NCBI GenBank assembly: GCA_040877935.1
Contig: JBBDNB010000046.1
Span: 1 to 64,000 of the forward strand
Length of the DNA: 64,000 nt
Direction: 5' to 3'
Source: Chitinophagales bacterium
Lineage (GTDB): Bacteria; Bacteroidota; Bacteroidia; Chitinophagales; CAIOSU01
Position 1 is the stretch's first letter, and each line of letters opens with the position of its first letter. Both the position numbers and the translations under genes were made by a program. Positions 35,546 to 45,664 of this stretch are shown piece after piece. Under the pieces are notes generated by a model. It worked only from the letters and a program-made list of their open reading frames with translations, did not search any database and had not been told where the DNA came from.

Positions 35546-36394
35546 ATGAACATAATAAAAAACTACAGCATTAAAGGTTCAAGAAATAAACCAATACTTC
35601 TCGACATTTTTTATGAAGCAAGCAATCTACCACTACCTATAGTTATCTTTTCACATGGGTTTAAAGGGTTTAAAGACTGGGGGCATTTCAACCTGGTAGC
35701 CCAGCAAATGGCCGAAGCAGGTTTTCTTTTTGTGAAATTCAATTTCTCCCACAATGGAACTACACCAGAAAAACCGGAAGCCTTTGCTGACCTGGAAGCT
35801 TTTGGCCACAATAATTTAAGTACAGAATTGGATGATTTGGAATTGGTCATTGATTTTGTCCTAAACGGCTCTTGGGGTGACCAAAAAATTGATGCCAATG
35901 CCCTGAACCTGCTGGGGCACAGCCGGGGTGGCGGTATCAGTATTTTACAGGGCACAAATGATAAAAGGGTAAGCAAACTCTGTACTTGGTCGGCTGTCAG
36001 CAGTTTTGATCGTTTTTTCGACAGCTACTTTACAGATGAATGGGAGAAAAATGGGGTAATCTATATTCCTAATTCCAGAACCAAGCAGCAAATGCCACTG
36101 TACAAGCAATATTTGGATGATTTAAAAAAGAATGCAGATCGTCTGGATATCCTTGCCACAGCAAAAAAGCTAAAAAAACCCTATCTGATTGTGCACGGAA
36201 CGGATGACACCACAGTAGATTACCGGAAAGCCAAAGCACTGAAAGAAGCAGCGCCTTGCTCTACATTACTTACGGTTCAGGGCGGCAATCATGTTTTTGG
36301 AGCCAAGCATCCCTACAAATCAAAGGATCTGCCTATTCAGGCTCAGCAAGTTTTGACCGAAACGATTAAGTTTTTTAGGAAATCAGCAGGTTGA
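35546..36394 (+). CDS. Alpha/beta hydrolase (dienelactone hydrolase-like)
   Basis: A 282-residue cytoplasmic serine hydrolase. PIVIFSHGFKGFKDWGHFN near 31-49 is the oxyanion region, LGHSRGGGISI near 123-133 holds the nucleophile Ser in GHSRG, and the acid and base appear as HGTDDTTVDY near 218-227 (Asp) and QGGNHVFG near 246-253 (His). These place it among dienelactone-hydrolase or acylaminoacyl-peptidase-like enzymes; the substrate is unknown. It ends 18 bp before an inverted-repeat element that separates it from the convergent hisIE gene. Confidence 0.82.
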   Translation: MNIIKNYSIKGSRNKPILLDIFYEASNLPLPIVIFSHGFKGFKDWGHFNLVAQQMAEAGFLFVKFNFSHNGTTPEKPEAFADLEAFGHNNLSTELDDLELVIDFVLNGSWGDQKIDANALNLLGHSRGGGISILQGTNDKRVSKLCTWSAVSSFDRFFDSYFTDEWEKNGVIYIPNSRTKQQMPLYKQYLDDLKKNADRLDILATAKKLKKPYLIVHGTDDTTVDYRKAKALKEAAPCSTLLTVQGGNHVFGAKHPYKSKDLPIQAQQVLTETIKFFRKSAG

Positions 36395-36412
36395 ATTTGG
36401 TGGTTTATTTAA

Positions 36413-36474
36413 TAACCTGAGTTCTGATATTATTTATTGCTCAGAGCTTTTAAATAAATACCTAAGTCAGGTTA
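36413..36474. repeat. Short copy of the TAACCTGAG inverted-repeat element at the end of hisIE
   Basis: A 62-bp imperfect palindrome beginning TAACCTGAG and ending GTCAGGTTA, lying between two convergent genes. It shares the ATTATTTATTGCTCAG core and the TTAAATAA arm of the copy at 21314. Its right arm encodes the last codons of hisIE, whose TAG lies at 36462-36464. It could act as a bidirectional terminator hairpin. Confidence 0.8.
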
Positions 36475-37064
36475 TTATGTCTTTCTTCTAACACTTTTAT
36501 TACTTCATTAAGCTGATATTCTTTGGCTTTCAGGAGAACGAGTGTGTGATAGAGTAGGTCGGCAGCTTCGTTTAGAAACAAATCTTTATTGTCGTCTTTG
36601 GCCTCAATTAAGAGTTCAATTGCTTCTTCCCCTACTTTTTGAGCTACTTTGTTTATCCCACTGTCTAATAATTGTCGAGTATAAGAACCACTTTCATTGC
36701 TTTCTTTTCTCGATAGGATTACTTTCTCTAGTTTTTCAAGGAAAAGTGCATTGACGGTATTTTTTTCATTAAAACAAGTGTCATAGCCTTTATGACAGGC
36801 AGGGCCTTCGGGCTTTACACGAATCAATAAAGTGTCAGCATCGCAATCAGGTTTTATATCAACCAGATGAAGAAAATTCCCAGAACTTTCTCCCTTTGTC
36901 CACAAACGTTTTTTGCTGCGGCTATAGAAAGTTACCTTTTTTTCTTTTTTTGTTTGTTCCAGTGCATCTTTGTTCATATAAGCGAGCATCAATACCTGAT
37001 GTGTATCAGCATCCTGAATAATAGCGGGAATTAATCCATTGCCTTTTTCAAAATCAAGTGTCAT
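36462..37064 (-). CDS. hisIE: Bifunctional phosphoribosyl-AMP cyclohydrolase / phosphoribosyl-ATP pyrophosphatase HisIE
   Basis: A 200-residue bifunctional enzyme for steps 2 and 3 of histidine synthesis. The HisI cyclohydrolase half (about 1-110) has [32 protein letters not shown] and the zinc motif CHKGYDTCF near 91-99. The HisE pyrophosphohydrolase half (about 112-200) has [30 protein letters not shown]-like sequence and an EAADLLYH metal site. The final residues NNLT and the TAG stop are encoded by the end of an inverted-repeat element (36413-36474), so the native C-terminus has been replaced by a few residues; the catalytic parts are intact. It overlaps hisF by 4 bp and is the last gene of the operon. 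Confidence 0.93.
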   Translation of the reverse strand: MTLDFEKGNGLIPAIIQDADTHQVLMLAYMNKDALEQTKKEKKVTFYSRSKKRLWTKGESSGNFLHLVDIKPDCDADTLLIRVKPEGPACHKGYDTCFNEKNTVNALFLEKLEKVILSRKESNESGSYTRQLLDSGINKVAQKVGEEAIELLIEAKDDNKDLFLNEAADLLYHTLVLLKAKEYQLNEVIKVLEERHNNLT

Positions 37065-37816
37065 AAGCGAACGGGTATTTGATGTGTATGAAGGTATTTT
37101 TTTAATTCGGTAATTTGTATTTCTTCAAAATGAAATATGCTAGCGGCCAATGCTGCATCTGCTTTTCCTTTAGTAAAAACATCTAGAAAATGCGCTTTCT
37201 TTCCGGCACCTCCTGAAGCAATTACCGGGATATTGAGTTTATCGGATACTTCGGCTAAAATAGAATTTGCAAATCCATTTTTTGTGCCGTCATGATCCAT
37301 GGATGTAAATAAAACTTCACCAGCACCCGATGCTTCAGCTTGTTTTAGCCAGGGAATCAGTTCCAATTCGGTTTTCTTTCGCCCTCCATGCACATAAACA
37401 ATCCATTTTTCTTTTACTTGCTTTGCATCTACAGCCAACACAATACACTGACTGCCGAAGCGTCTTGCAATTTTTTCAATCAACTGTGGATTATTTACTG
37501 CTGCTGAATTAACGGCTACTTTATCAGCACCGGCATTTAAAATGGCCGAAACATCTTCTATTGAATTAATACCCCCACCAACAGTAAAGGGGATATTTAT
37601 TTCTTTTGCAATTCTCCGAACTATATCAAGCAAGGTTTTTCTGTTTTCATGTGTGGCAGTAATGTCTAAAAACACCAATTCATCAGCTCCCTGTTGACTG
37701 TATAGCTGACCCAAAGCAACCGGATCGCCCGCATCGCGTAATTGTTTAAAGTTGATGCCTTTAACTGTTCGCCCATCTTTGATGTCCAGGCAGGGAATGA
37801 TTCTTTTAGTCAGCAT
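37061..37816 (-). CDS. hisF: Imidazole glycerol phosphate synthase cyclase subunit HisF
   Basis: A 251-residue TIM barrel. I chose the ATG at 37816 giving [20 protein letters not shown], the standard HisF start with catalytic Asp11; the frame reaches 37879, but the extra residues lie within hisA. Further signatures are [13 protein letters not shown] near 76-88, [12 protein letters not shown] near 95-106, the catalytic Asp130 region AVDAKQ and the phosphate-binding [11 protein letters not shown] near 214-224. HisF converts PRFAR plus ammonia from HisH into IGP and AICAR. It overlaps hisA by 11 bp and hisIE by 4 bp, showing tight coupling. Confidence 0.94.
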   Translation of the reverse strand: MLTKRIIPCLDIKDGRTVKGINFKQLRDAGDPVALGQLYSQQGADELVFLDITATHENRKTLLDIVRRIAKEINIPFTVGGGINSIEDVSAILNAGADKVAVNSAAVNNPQLIEKIARRFGSQCIVLAVDAKQVKEKWIVYVHGGRKKTELELIPWLKQAEASGAGEVLFTSMDHDGTKNGFANSILAEVSDKLNIPVIASGGAGKKAHFLDVFTKGKADAALAASIFHFEEIQITELKKYLHTHQIPVRL

Positions 37817-38537
37817 TTTTAAGTATAAATTCTGATAAATTTTCAAGGCTAATTTTGCCCTCATAAATGGCTTTGCCAATTATCACACCGGACAAGTTCA
37901 TTTTTTGAAGTTGTTCTATGTCTTTCATTGAACTAATGCCTCCGCTGGCAATAAGATTTAGTCTTGGTATTTTAAAACGGATTTCCTGATATAATTCGGT
38001 TGAAGTGCCTTGCAGCATTCCGTCTTTAGAAATATCAGTACAAGCCACCCATTTTACCCCCAGCTTATAAAAGTGTTTTAAATAAGGCTTGATCTTTGTT
38101 TGGCTTTTTTCCAGCCATCCCTGGGTACTCACGAAGCCGTCTCGAACATCGGCACTTAGAATAATCTTATCTGCACCATATTTTTCCAGCCATTTTAAAA
38201 ATAAAGGCTCGTCAGTAAGGGCTATGCTTCCAATATTCACTTTAGTAGCACCGGCATCAAACACCTTTTGTATAGAACTATCATTGCGAATGCCACCACC
38301 AAAATCAATTTCTAGATTTGTATGTGCAGCAATTCGCTCAAGCACTTTGTTGTTTATGACTTTTTTTTGTTTTGCACCATCTAAATCTACCAAATGCAAG
38401 CAGGATATTCCGGCATCTTCAAAAGCTTTGGCCATATCCAAAGGATCCTTGTGGTAAACAGTTTTTTTTTGATAATCTCCCTGTTTCAGCCTTACACAGG
38501 CCCCGTCAATAATGTCTATAGCAGGTATTATGTTCAT
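37806..38537 (-). CDS. hisA: ProFAR isomerase HisA
   Basis: A 243-residue TIM-barrel isomerase that opens ProFAR to PRFAR. The start [20 protein letters not shown] (3-22) includes the catalytic Asp8. [14 protein letters not shown] near 78-91, [15 protein letters not shown] near 128-142 with the second catalytic Asp, [14 protein letters not shown] near 168-181 and [13 protein letters not shown] near 197-209 confirm HisA over HisF. Length is typical. The gene overlaps hisH by 4 bp and hisF by 11 bp. Confidence 0.94.
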   Translation of the reverse strand: MNIIPAIDIIDGACVRLKQGDYQKKTVYHKDPLDMAKAFEDAGISCLHLVDLDGAKQKKVINNKVLERIAAHTNLEIDFGGGIRNDSSIQKVFDAGATKVNIGSIALTDEPLFLKWLEKYGADKIILSADVRDGFVSTQGWLEKSQTKIKPYLKHFYKLGVKWVACTDISKDGMLQGTSTELYQEIRFKIPRLNLIASGGISSMKDIEQLQKMNLSGVIIGKAIYEGKISLENLSEFILKNAD

Positions 38538-39130
38538 GTTTTTTCTATAAAATTTTTCAACAACCGTTCTCCAACAATACCGCTTTTTTCTGGGTGGAAC
38601 TGAACAGCGTGGAAATTATCCATACTCAATGCTGCGCTAAATAAATTGTTGTATGTACATGTTGCATTGGTGTATTCAGAAAATTGCGCATAATAACTAT
38701 GAACAAAATAAAAATAATCTGAAGGAGAAATACCCTCAAATAAAACACCCTTAATATTGCTGATATTGTTCCAGCCCATATGTGGTATTTTCAATTGAGC
38801 AAGAGGTTTGTTTTGCATTTTCAGCACCCTTATAGGAAAAACTCCCAAACACTTTGTATTTCCTTCTTCTGAGCTCTTACAAAGCAATTGCAAACCCAGG
38901 CAAATGCCTAAAAAAGGTTGCTTTAATTCAGGAATCAGCTTATTAAGCTTACTCCTTTTTAAGGATTGCATAGCTGAACTTGCTTCCCCTACACCCGGGA
39001 AAATAATCTTGTCTGCTTTGAGCAATATTTCAGGATCATTGGTGAGGATGGGCTTAATCCCCAAGCGCATAAGCGCTAATTCAACGGAATGAATATTGCC
39101 TGCATTATAATTGATAATAGCCACTTCCAT
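38534..39130 (-). CDS. hisH: Imidazole glycerol phosphate synthase glutamine amidotransferase subunit HisH
   Basis: A 198-residue class I glutamine amidotransferase feeding ammonia to HisF. The nucleophile motif FLGICLGLQLLC (near 75-86) holds the catalytic Cys, and the C-terminal AVQFHPEKSGIVGERLLKNF (near 175-194) the His-x-Glu pair. IIFPGVGEASSAM near 47-59 is the glutamine-site loop. The start VAIINYNAGNIHSVE is the normal HisH N-terminus. It overlaps hisB by one base (TAATG) and hisA by 4 bp. Confidence 0.94.
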   Translation of the reverse strand: MEVAIINYNAGNIHSVELALMRLGIKPILTNDPEILLKADKIIFPGVGEASSAMQSLKRSKLNKLIPELKQPFLGICLGLQLLCKSSEEGNTKCLGVFPIRVLKMQNKPLAQLKIPHMGWNNISNIKGVLFEGISPSDYFYFVHSYYAQFSEYTNATCTYNNLFSAALSMDNFHAVQFHPEKSGIVGERLLKNFIEKT

Positions 39131-40233
39131 TACAATACACCTTTTGTGGAAGGCAAACTATTTTCAGCAGCATTTCTTTTAACAGCCATGCGAATTGCTC
39201 TAGCCAATGCCTTAAAAATAGATTCTATTTTGTGGTGTTCGTTTTGTCCTTCGGCTTTAATATTCAAATTGCATTTGGCCGCATCAGAAAAGGATTTAAA
39301 GAAATGGAAAAACATTTCAGTAGGCATATCTCCAATTTTTTCACGCTTAAATTCCACATTCCATTCTACCCAACTGCGCCCCCCAAAGTCTATAGCCAGC
39401 TGTGCCAAACTATCGTCCATAGGTAATAAAAAGCCATAGCGTTGAATACCCATTTTGCCTCCCAGTGCTTCAGAAAAAGCTGTACCCAATGCAATAGCTG
39501 TGTCCTCTATACTGTGGTGTTCATCTACCTCTAAATCTCCTTTTGTCGATATGTATAAGTCAATGCTTGCATGTGCTGGAATCTGCTCCAGCATATGATC
39601 AAAAAACTTCAGTCCTGTTGATATATTTGCTTTGCCACAGCCGTCCAGGTTAATAGCAACTTCAATATCTGTTTCCTTGGTTTTTCTTTTAATATTGGCT
39701 TGTCGCTGAGGAAGCTTTAAGAACTCATAAATACTTTTCCAGTCACTGGTTTTCAGAGCCAGTGCATTGCTTTCAAAATCTTTGTGTTCAGGTGCTATCC
39801 AGATGACTTTGCAATTTAAGTTTTCTGCCAACTGAATATCTGTAATGCGGTCGCCAATTACATAAGAATTTTCCAGGTCATAATCACCGTTAGTATATTT
39901 TTTCAGCAAGCCTGTTTTGGGTTTTCTGTCGGGAGAATTGTCTTCCGGAAAAGAACGATCAATATGAATTTCAGAAAATTCAATACACTCATTTTTGAAA
40001 GCTTTAATAATGAAATCATGAACCGGTTGAAAATCTGCTTCTGGAAATGAGCTTGTTCCTAAACCATCTTGATTGCTAACCATCACCAGTACATAATTTA
40101 GTTCAGTAGCTATCTTTGCCAAATTTTGAAATACGCCCGGATAAAATTCCAATTTCTCAAAAGCATCGATTTGGTTGTCTTCCGGTTCCAAAATCAAGGT
40201 TCCATCTCTATCAATGAAAAGGAGCTTCTTCAT
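39130..40233 (-). CDS. hisB: Bifunctional histidinol-phosphatase / imidazoleglycerol-phosphate dehydratase HisB
   Basis: A 367-residue fusion. Residues about 1-165 are a HAD-superfamily histidinol-phosphatase: [12 protein letters not shown] at 6-17 holds the DxDGT nucleophile, [14 protein letters not shown] near 51-64 the second motif, and [14 protein letters not shown] near 126-139 the metal-binding Asp. Residues about 175-367 are IGP dehydratase, with [18 protein letters not shown] near 209-226, [17 protein letters not shown] near 237-253 and [16 protein letters not shown] near 333-348, which give the manganese-binding His and Glu residues. It catalyses steps 6 and 8. The enterobacterial-type fusion is common in Bacteroidota. 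It overlaps hisC by 4 bp and hisH by 1 bp. Confidence 0.95.
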   Translation of the reverse strand: MKKLLFIDRDGTLILEPEDNQIDAFEKLEFYPGVFQNLAKIATELNYVLVMVSNQDGLGTSSFPEADFQPVHDFIIKAFKNECIEFSEIHIDRSFPEDNSPDRKPKTGLLKKYTNGDYDLENSYVIGDRITDIQLAENLNCKVIWIAPEHKDFESNALALKTSDWKSIYEFLKLPQRQANIKRKTKETDIEVAINLDGCGKANISTGLKFFDHMLEQIPAHASIDLYISTKGDLEVDEHHSIEDTAIALGTAFSEALGGKMGIQRYGFLLPMDDSLAQLAIDFGGRSWVEWNVEFKREKIGDMPTEMFFHFFKSFSDAAKCNLNIKAEGQNEHHKIESIFKALARAIRMAVKRNAAENSLPSTKGVL

Positions 40234-41276
40234 TTCAAAAATTCGTTTAAAGTGTTCACTAAAATTTTATTTTCTTTGGGAGTACCAATTGTAATACGCA
40301 GACAATGCTCACAATTTACCTGTTTTGATCTGTCGCGAAGCACAATACCTCTCTCACACAATGTTTGAAAAACATACTTTGCATCTTTGAATTTCACTAA
40401 AAGGAAATTTGCATCAGAAGGATAGACTTTTTCTACTTCATTAAATCCTTGTAAAATGGCAGATAAATGATTGCGTTGTTCTACAATTTTACTTATTTGC
40501 TTTTTCATTGGTTGGGTATTGGCTAAAACATTCAGGGCGGCTTCCATATTGGGGGTGCTGATATTGTAAGGTGCTTTTATCTTGTTCAGTACTGCAATTA
40601 TTTGCGGATTTGCAAAAGCCATCCCTATGCGTATACCAGCCATTCCCCAGGCTTTTGATAAAGTTTGTAACACCACTAGGTTTTGGCATTTATCTAAACG
40701 ATTGATAAAACTCTTTTGATCAGCAAAATCAATATAGGCTTCGTCTAAAACTACAATCCCTGGAAAACTATCAATTATTTCACCAATTGACTCGGTAGAC
40801 AAGCAGTTACCACTTGGATTATTAGGGCTGCATAAAAAAAGTAATTTACAGGATGCGTCTTTTATCTTCTGTATGATTTCAGTATCAGGCTGAAAATTTT
40901 CCAACAGAGGAATATTCTGTACTTCAATGTCATTCAATGCGGCTGTGACTTTGTACATGCCGTAAGTAGGAGTGCACAGAACAATTTTGTCAAGTCCTGG
41001 ATTACAAAAAGCTCGTATCAATAGGTCAATAGCCTCATCACTGCCATTGCCCAAAAAAATATACTCTGAAGCAATGTTTTTGTACGCAGCCAATTTCTCC
41101 TTTAACTCTTGATGCCATGGGTCAGGATAGCGGTTATATTTGCTTTCAAATGGATTTTCATTTGCATCTAAAAACACTTTAGCATTTCCTGAAAATTCTG
41201 CGCGCGCAAAAGCATAGGATTGCATTGCCTTAATATTTTGGCGCAAAAGTGATTTTATGTCAGTTGCCTTTTTCAA
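40230..41276 (-). CDS. hisC: Histidinol-phosphate aminotransferase HisC
   Basis: A 348-residue PLP fold-type I aminotransferase making L-histidinol phosphate from imidazole-acetol phosphate. Visible features are [10 protein letters not shown] near 32-41, YRNAGS-like [18 protein letters not shown] near 73-90, [13 protein letters not shown] near 147-159, [10 protein letters not shown] near 173-182 and the PLP Lys in [14 protein letters not shown] near 206-219. The C-terminal [14 protein letters not shown] carries the substrate Arg. Length fits. It overlaps hisD by 17 bp and hisB by 4 bp. Confidence 0.94.
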   Translation of the reverse strand: MKKATDIKSLLRQNIKAMQSYAFARAEFSGNAKVFLDANENPFESKYNRYPDPWHQELKEKLAAYKNIASEYIFLGNGSDEAIDLLIRAFCNPGLDKIVLCTPTYGMYKVTAALNDIEVQNIPLLENFQPDTEIIQKIKDASCKLLFLCSPNNPSGNCLSTESIGEIIDSFPGIVVLDEAYIDFADQKSFINRLDKCQNLVVLQTLSKAWGMAGIRIGMAFANPQIIAVLNKIKAPYNISTPNMEAALNVLANTQPMKKQISKIVEQRNHLSAILQGFNEVEKVYPSDANFLLVKFKDAKYVFQTLCERGIVLRDRSKQVNCEHCLRITIGTPKENKILVNTLNEFLK

Positions 41277-42555
41277 TTTTTTCTCTGCGAATTTTTACTG
41301 CATTTTCATGGGCGGACAATTGTTCGGCAGCGGCCATTGTTTCTATTGTTTTGCTCAGTCCTGCAAGACCTTCTTTTGTAAGTTCCTGAAAAGTGATGGT
41401 CTTCATAAAACTGCTCAGTGAAACACCGCTGTACATTTTTGCAAAACCATTTGTTGGCAAAGTATGGTTTGTACCAGAAGCATAATCACCTGCGGATTCT
41501 GGGGAATAGTTACCTAAAAAAACAGAACCTGCATTTTTAATTTTGTCAGCTGTATGTTTACAATCTTTGCTTGCCAGGATTAAGTGCTCTGGAGCGTATG
41601 TGTTGATGAAAGCAACGGCCTGGTTATTATCTTCAAAAACAATGCTTCTGCTGTTTTCCAATGCCTTTTGTGCAATGCTTTTTCTAGGCAATTCTTCCAG
41701 TTGTCTGTCGATAGAAGATGCAATTTCCTCTACCAGATTTTCATTGTTTACAAGTAAAATCACCTGACTGTCAATACCGTGTTCCGCCTGTGATAATAAA
41801 TCCGCAGCAACAAAATCCGGGTCTGCACTTTCATCTGCATACACGAGCAATTCTGATGGCCCTGCAGGCATATCGATGCTAATGCCATTTAGCTGAACCA
41901 GTTGTTTTAAAGCCGTAACGTATTGATTACCTGGCCCAAATATTTTGTAAACCCTTGGAACACTTTCTGTTCCAAAAGCCATAGCTGCTATGGCTTGGGC
42001 ACCACCTACTTTAAATATTTTTTCGATGCCTACCTGTTTTGCTGCATATAATATGGCGGGATGTATTTTTCCTGTTTTATCAGGAGGTGTGCACAGCACA
42101 ATTTCTGAGCAATTTGCAATTTTAGCGGGGATGCCCAACATCAATACTGTAGAGAAAAGGGGAGCTGTTCCTCCTGGAATATATAAACCCACTTTTTCTA
42201 TCGGAGTGGATTTGTTCCAGCAAAAAACACCGGGACTGGTTTCAATTTTTGTATGATCTATTGATTGTGCCAGGTGAAATTTTTCAATATTATTGGCAGC
42301 AATTTTAATAGCTGTTTTAAGGCTTTCATCCGTTAGTTTCTCAGCAGATTCAATCTCCTTTTGAGAAACCTGTAGTTGCTCTATTTCAACTCCGTCAAAT
42401 TTTTCGGTAAATTGCTTCAAAGCCTGATCTCCTTCGGTTTGAACTGCTTCAATAATTTTTTCCATGAGTGGAAATAAGGCTGAGCGATCTATCGATGGGC
42501 GTTTGATTAACTCCGGCCAAAGGCTTTCAACGGGGTTTTTGTAGAGGTTATTCAC
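41260..42555 (-). CDS. hisD: Histidinol dehydrogenase HisD
   Basis: A 431-residue zinc enzyme catalysing the last two NAD-dependent oxidations from histidinol to histidine. The signature IGVDLF-like [23 protein letters not shown] region lies near 124-147, [36 protein letters not shown]-like sequence near 186-220, and the metal-binding Gln/His in LLSQAEHG near 257-264. APEHLIL near 323-329 and the [15 protein letters not shown] motif near 358-372 complete the set of catalytic Glu/His residues. It overlaps hisG by 4 bp. Confidence 0.95.
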   Translation of the reverse strand: [431 protein letters not shown]

Positions 42556-43412
42556 AAGACCATTTTTTCAATAGGAACCACAAGTATTCCTTCAGCTCCG
42601 GCTAATTTTAACTGATCAATCACTTCCCAAAAGGCCTCTTCCCCAATAACAGAATGTACAGAACTCCAGTCTTTATCGGCCAGGGGAGTAACAGTAGGAC
42701 TTTTCATTCCCGGTAGTATAGAGATGATTTGCTCTAACTTTTCATTAGGGGCATTTAGTAAAATGTAGCGATTGGTTTTGGCTTTGTTTACAGCATTTAT
42801 TCTGAAAATCAATTTTTCAAGTAAAGTCTGTTTTTCAGAAGATAAATTTCTATTGGCAATCATTACAGCCTCGGAGTGCATAATGGTTTCCACCTCCTTC
42901 AGCCCATTACTAAATAAAGTGCTTCCTGTACTTACAATGTCACAAATTGCTTCAGCCAGGCCTATACCGGGGGCTATCTCAACTGACCCGCTAATTTCAT
43001 GAACATCTGTTTTTACATTATTTTCTTGCAGCCATTCTTTTAGAATATTAGGATATGAGGTTGCAATTTGTTTTTCATTAAAGAAAGAGGGACCGGTGTA
43101 ATTTTGATTTTTATCTATTGCCAGTGAAAGTCGACACTTAGAGAATCCAAGTTTCTCAACTATATCTACAGATTTATTTTTTTCTTTTACTACATTTAGG
43201 CCAAGAACACCTATATCTGCTACATTGTCTTCAACATATTCCGGTATATCGTCATCTCTTAGGAAAAGAATTTCCAAGGGGAAATTGGAAGCTTGGGCCA
43301 TCAATCTTCTGCCATTGTTAGAAACATTAACTCCGCAATTGCTCAACAGCTTCATGGAGCCTTCACTCAATCTTCCTGATTTTTGAAGTGCGATTTTTAA
43401 TGTATCATTCAT
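42552..43412 (-). CDS. hisG: ATP phosphoribosyltransferase HisG (long form)
   Basis: A 286-residue HisG_L enzyme catalysing the committed step of histidine synthesis. Start LKIALQKSGRLSEGSMKLL; RDDDIPEYVEDNVADIGVLGLNVV near 52-75 and the PRPP motif EAICDIVSTGSTLFSNGLKEVE near 154-175 are family-typical. The C-terminal ~75 residues (from about 212) form the ACT-like regulatory domain of the long form, used in histidine feedback, so no HisZ partner is needed. First gene of the operon hisGDCBHAFIE; the 118-bp spacer to gyrB must hold its promoter. I saw no his-rich leader peptide or T-box in it. Confidence 0.94.
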   Translation of the reverse strand: MNDTLKIALQKSGRLSEGSMKLLSNCGVNVSNNGRRLMAQASNFPLEILFLRDDDIPEYVEDNVADIGVLGLNVVKEKNKSVDIVEKLGFSKCRLSLAIDKNQNYTGPSFFNEKQIATSYPNILKEWLQENNVKTDVHEISGSVEIAPGIGLAEAICDIVSTGSTLFSNGLKEVETIMHSEAVMIANRNLSSEKQTLLEKLIFRINAVNKAKTNRYILLNAPNEKLEQIISILPGMKSPTVTPLADKDWSSVHSVIGEEAFWEVIDQLKLAGAEGILVVPIEKMVL

Positions 43413-43530
43413 AAACTCATCAGTATAAGCAAGCTTGTAAATAAAAAAAATATCATCCCCTCTTGCGGAAATTATTAAGCAACAAGATTGTTACAGAAAG
43501 GTTTTATGTTTGTTTTGGTGTCTGCTAATA

Positions 43531-45483
43531 TTAAATATCCAAATTCGCATAGCGGGCATGTTGTTCAATAAACTCCCTTCTTGGTGGAACTTCATCGCCC
43601 ATCAACATGCTGAATATTCGATCGGCTTCAGCGGCACTGTCAATGGTGACTCTTCTAAGCGTTCTGGTTTCGGGATTCATGGTAGTATCCCACAGCTGTG
43701 TGGCATTCATCTCACCCAAACCTTTGTAGCGTTGTACACCTACTGAATCTTCTTTACTGCCTTTCATTTCAGCAATCTCTTTTATTGCCTGATCTCTCTG
43801 TTGATCACTCCAGCAGTAGCGTTCTTCATTGCCTTTTTTAACCAAATAGAGCGGTGGTGTGGCAATATAAATATAACCTTGCTCTACCAGTGTTTTCATG
43901 TAACGGAAGAAGAATGTAAGAATCAAAGTGGTAATGTGGCTTCCATCGACATCGGCATCACACATTATGATCACTTTGTGATAGCGCAGTTTCTCAATAT
44001 TCAGCGCCTTTTCATCTTCTATAGTACCCATAGTTACACCCAGTGCGGTAAAGATGTTTTTGATCTCCTCGTTTTCATAAATTTTGTGCTCCATGGCTTT
44101 TTCCACATTCAAGATTTTACCTCTTAGCGGCAAAATGGCCTGGAAATTACGATCGCGACCTTGCTTGGCCGTTCCACCTGCTGAATCTCCCTCAACCAGA
44201 TAGATTTCAGAGATTTCAGCATCTTTACTGGAACAATCGCTTAATTTTCCCGGCAAGCCTGTTCCGGTCAACACATTTTTGCGCTGAACCAATTCGCGTG
44301 CTTTTCTTGCTGCATGGCGTGCTGTAGCTGCAATCACTACTTTGCTGATAATCTGCTTGGCTTCTCTTGGATGCTCTTCTAAGTAAGCGCTTATACCTTC
44401 ACCTAAAGTACTTTCTACTATTCCTGTTACTTCTGAGTTGCCCAGTTTGGTTTTGGTCTGACCTTCAAACTGTGGTTCCGGAACTTTCACAGAAATAACT
44501 GCTGTCAATCCTTCCCTAAAATCTTCACCGGTAACATCAAATTTCAATTTGGAAAAGTATCCTTCTTTTTCACCGTAGTTTTTAAATACACGGGTAATGG
44601 CTCTTCTGAAACCTGCAACGTGCGCACCCCCTTCAATGGTATTGATATTGTTCACATAAGAGTGGATATTTTCACCATAGGAAGTATTGTATTGAAAGCC
44701 CACTTCTACTTCTACATTGTCTTTTGTTCCTTCTACGTGAAATGGTACTTCGATGAGTGGTTCACGAGTTGCGTCCAAATAAGTAACAAACTCCTTTAAT
44801 CCACCTTCACTGAAAAAATTATCATTGCGATAATCCCCATTTTCGTCTTTTTCACGTTTATCAACGATCATCAAACGAACACCCTTGTTTAGATAGGCCA
44901 ATTCTCTGAGTCTTGATGCCAGTGTTTCATAATTGAATTCAGTAGCAGTAAAAATGGTATCATCCGGCTTAAAAGTAATATAGGTACCATGTTTATCGGT
45001 TTTCCCTATTTCTTTTACATCTGCCTGTGGCTTTCCTTTTTCATAGAGTTGCTCATATACTTTGCCGTTTTTGTGCACTTCTGCTCTAAGATTTTTAGAC
45101 AAAGCATTCACACAAGAAACACCCACACCGTGCAATCCACCTGATACTTTATAGGTGTCTTTATCAAACTTACCACCTGCGTGTAATACGGTCATTACAA
45201 TTTCAAGAGCAGATTTTCCTTCTTTTTTATGTATTTCTACCGGAATTCCACGTCCGTCATCTTCTACTGTAACGGAATTGTCTTCATTGATCGCAACCAT
45301 AATAGTGGTACAATACCCCCCCATAGCCTCGTCAATGGAGTTGTCAACGACCTCATAAACCAAATGGTGCAAGCCTTTTACACTAATGTCGCCAATATAC
45401 ATGGCGGGACGTTTGCGCACTGCTTCCAGGCCTTCAAGTACCTGGATATTATCGGCAGTGTAATTGTCTTTTTTTTCGCTCAT
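43531..45483 (-). CDS. gyrB: DNA gyrase subunit B
   Basis: A 650-residue type IIA topoisomerase ATPase subunit. The GHKL domain shows YEVVDNSIDEAMGGYC near 37-52, DDGRGIPVEIH near 76-86 and SGGLHGVGVSCVNALS near 113-128. The Toprim domain has YLVEGDSAGGTAKQGRDR near 428-445, ILNVEKA, and MCDADVDGSHI near 504-514. The C-terminal KGLGEMNATQLWDTTMNPETR confirms GyrB over the short ParE. Length matches GyrB of Bacteroidota, which lacks the 165-residue insert of E. coli. A TATCTTTA box (TAAAGATA on the plus strand, 45518-45525) lies upstream as a likely -7 element. Confidence 0.95.
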   Translation of the reverse strand: MSEKKDNYTADNIQVLEGLEAVRKRPAMYIGDISVKGLHHLVYEVVDNSIDEAMGGYCTTIMVAINEDNSVTVEDDGRGIPVEIHKKEGKSALEIVMTVLHAGGKFDKDTYKVSGGLHGVGVSCVNALSKNLRAEVHKNGKVYEQLYEKGKPQADVKEIGKTDKHGTYITFKPDDTIFTATEFNYETLASRLRELAYLNKGVRLMIVDKREKDENGDYRNDNFFSEGGLKEFVTYLDATREPLIEVPFHVEGTKDNVEVEVGFQYNTSYGENIHSYVNNINTIEGGAHVAGFRRAITRVFKNYGEKEGYFSKLKFDVTGEDFREGLTAVISVKVPEPQFEGQTKTKLGNSEVTGIVESTLGEGISAYLEEHPREAKQIISKVVIAATARHAARKARELVQRKNVLTGTGLPGKLSDCSSKDAEISEIYLVEGDSAGGTAKQGRDRNFQAILPLRGKILNVEKAMEHKIYENEEIKNIFTALGVTMGTIEDEKALNIEKLRYHKVIIMCDADVDGSHITTLILTFFFRYMKTLVEQGYIYIATPPLYLVKKGNEERYCWSDQQRDQAIKEIAEMKGSKEDSVGVQRYKGLGEMNATQLWDTTMNPETRTLRRVTIDSAAEADRIFSMLMGDEVPPRREFIEQHARYANLDI

Positions 45484-45664
45484 AATTTTGAAAAATTCTA
45501 TATTTATTCAAACCGCGTAAAGATACAACTTTTAATACAGTTAACGACCTGCCAGACTTATTCTGAATATCAAATTATCCACATTAATTTGTCTGGATTA
45601 AAAGCCCTCGAGATTCTTTATTTTTCCATAATTTTACGACCCTTTAAAACCAAAAATAAATGCC

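Noticed and set aside
43413-43530. Histidine attenuator or leader peptide upstream of hisG
   Set aside because: No His-codon run, T-box or clear terminator/antiterminator pair could be read in this 118-bp spacer.
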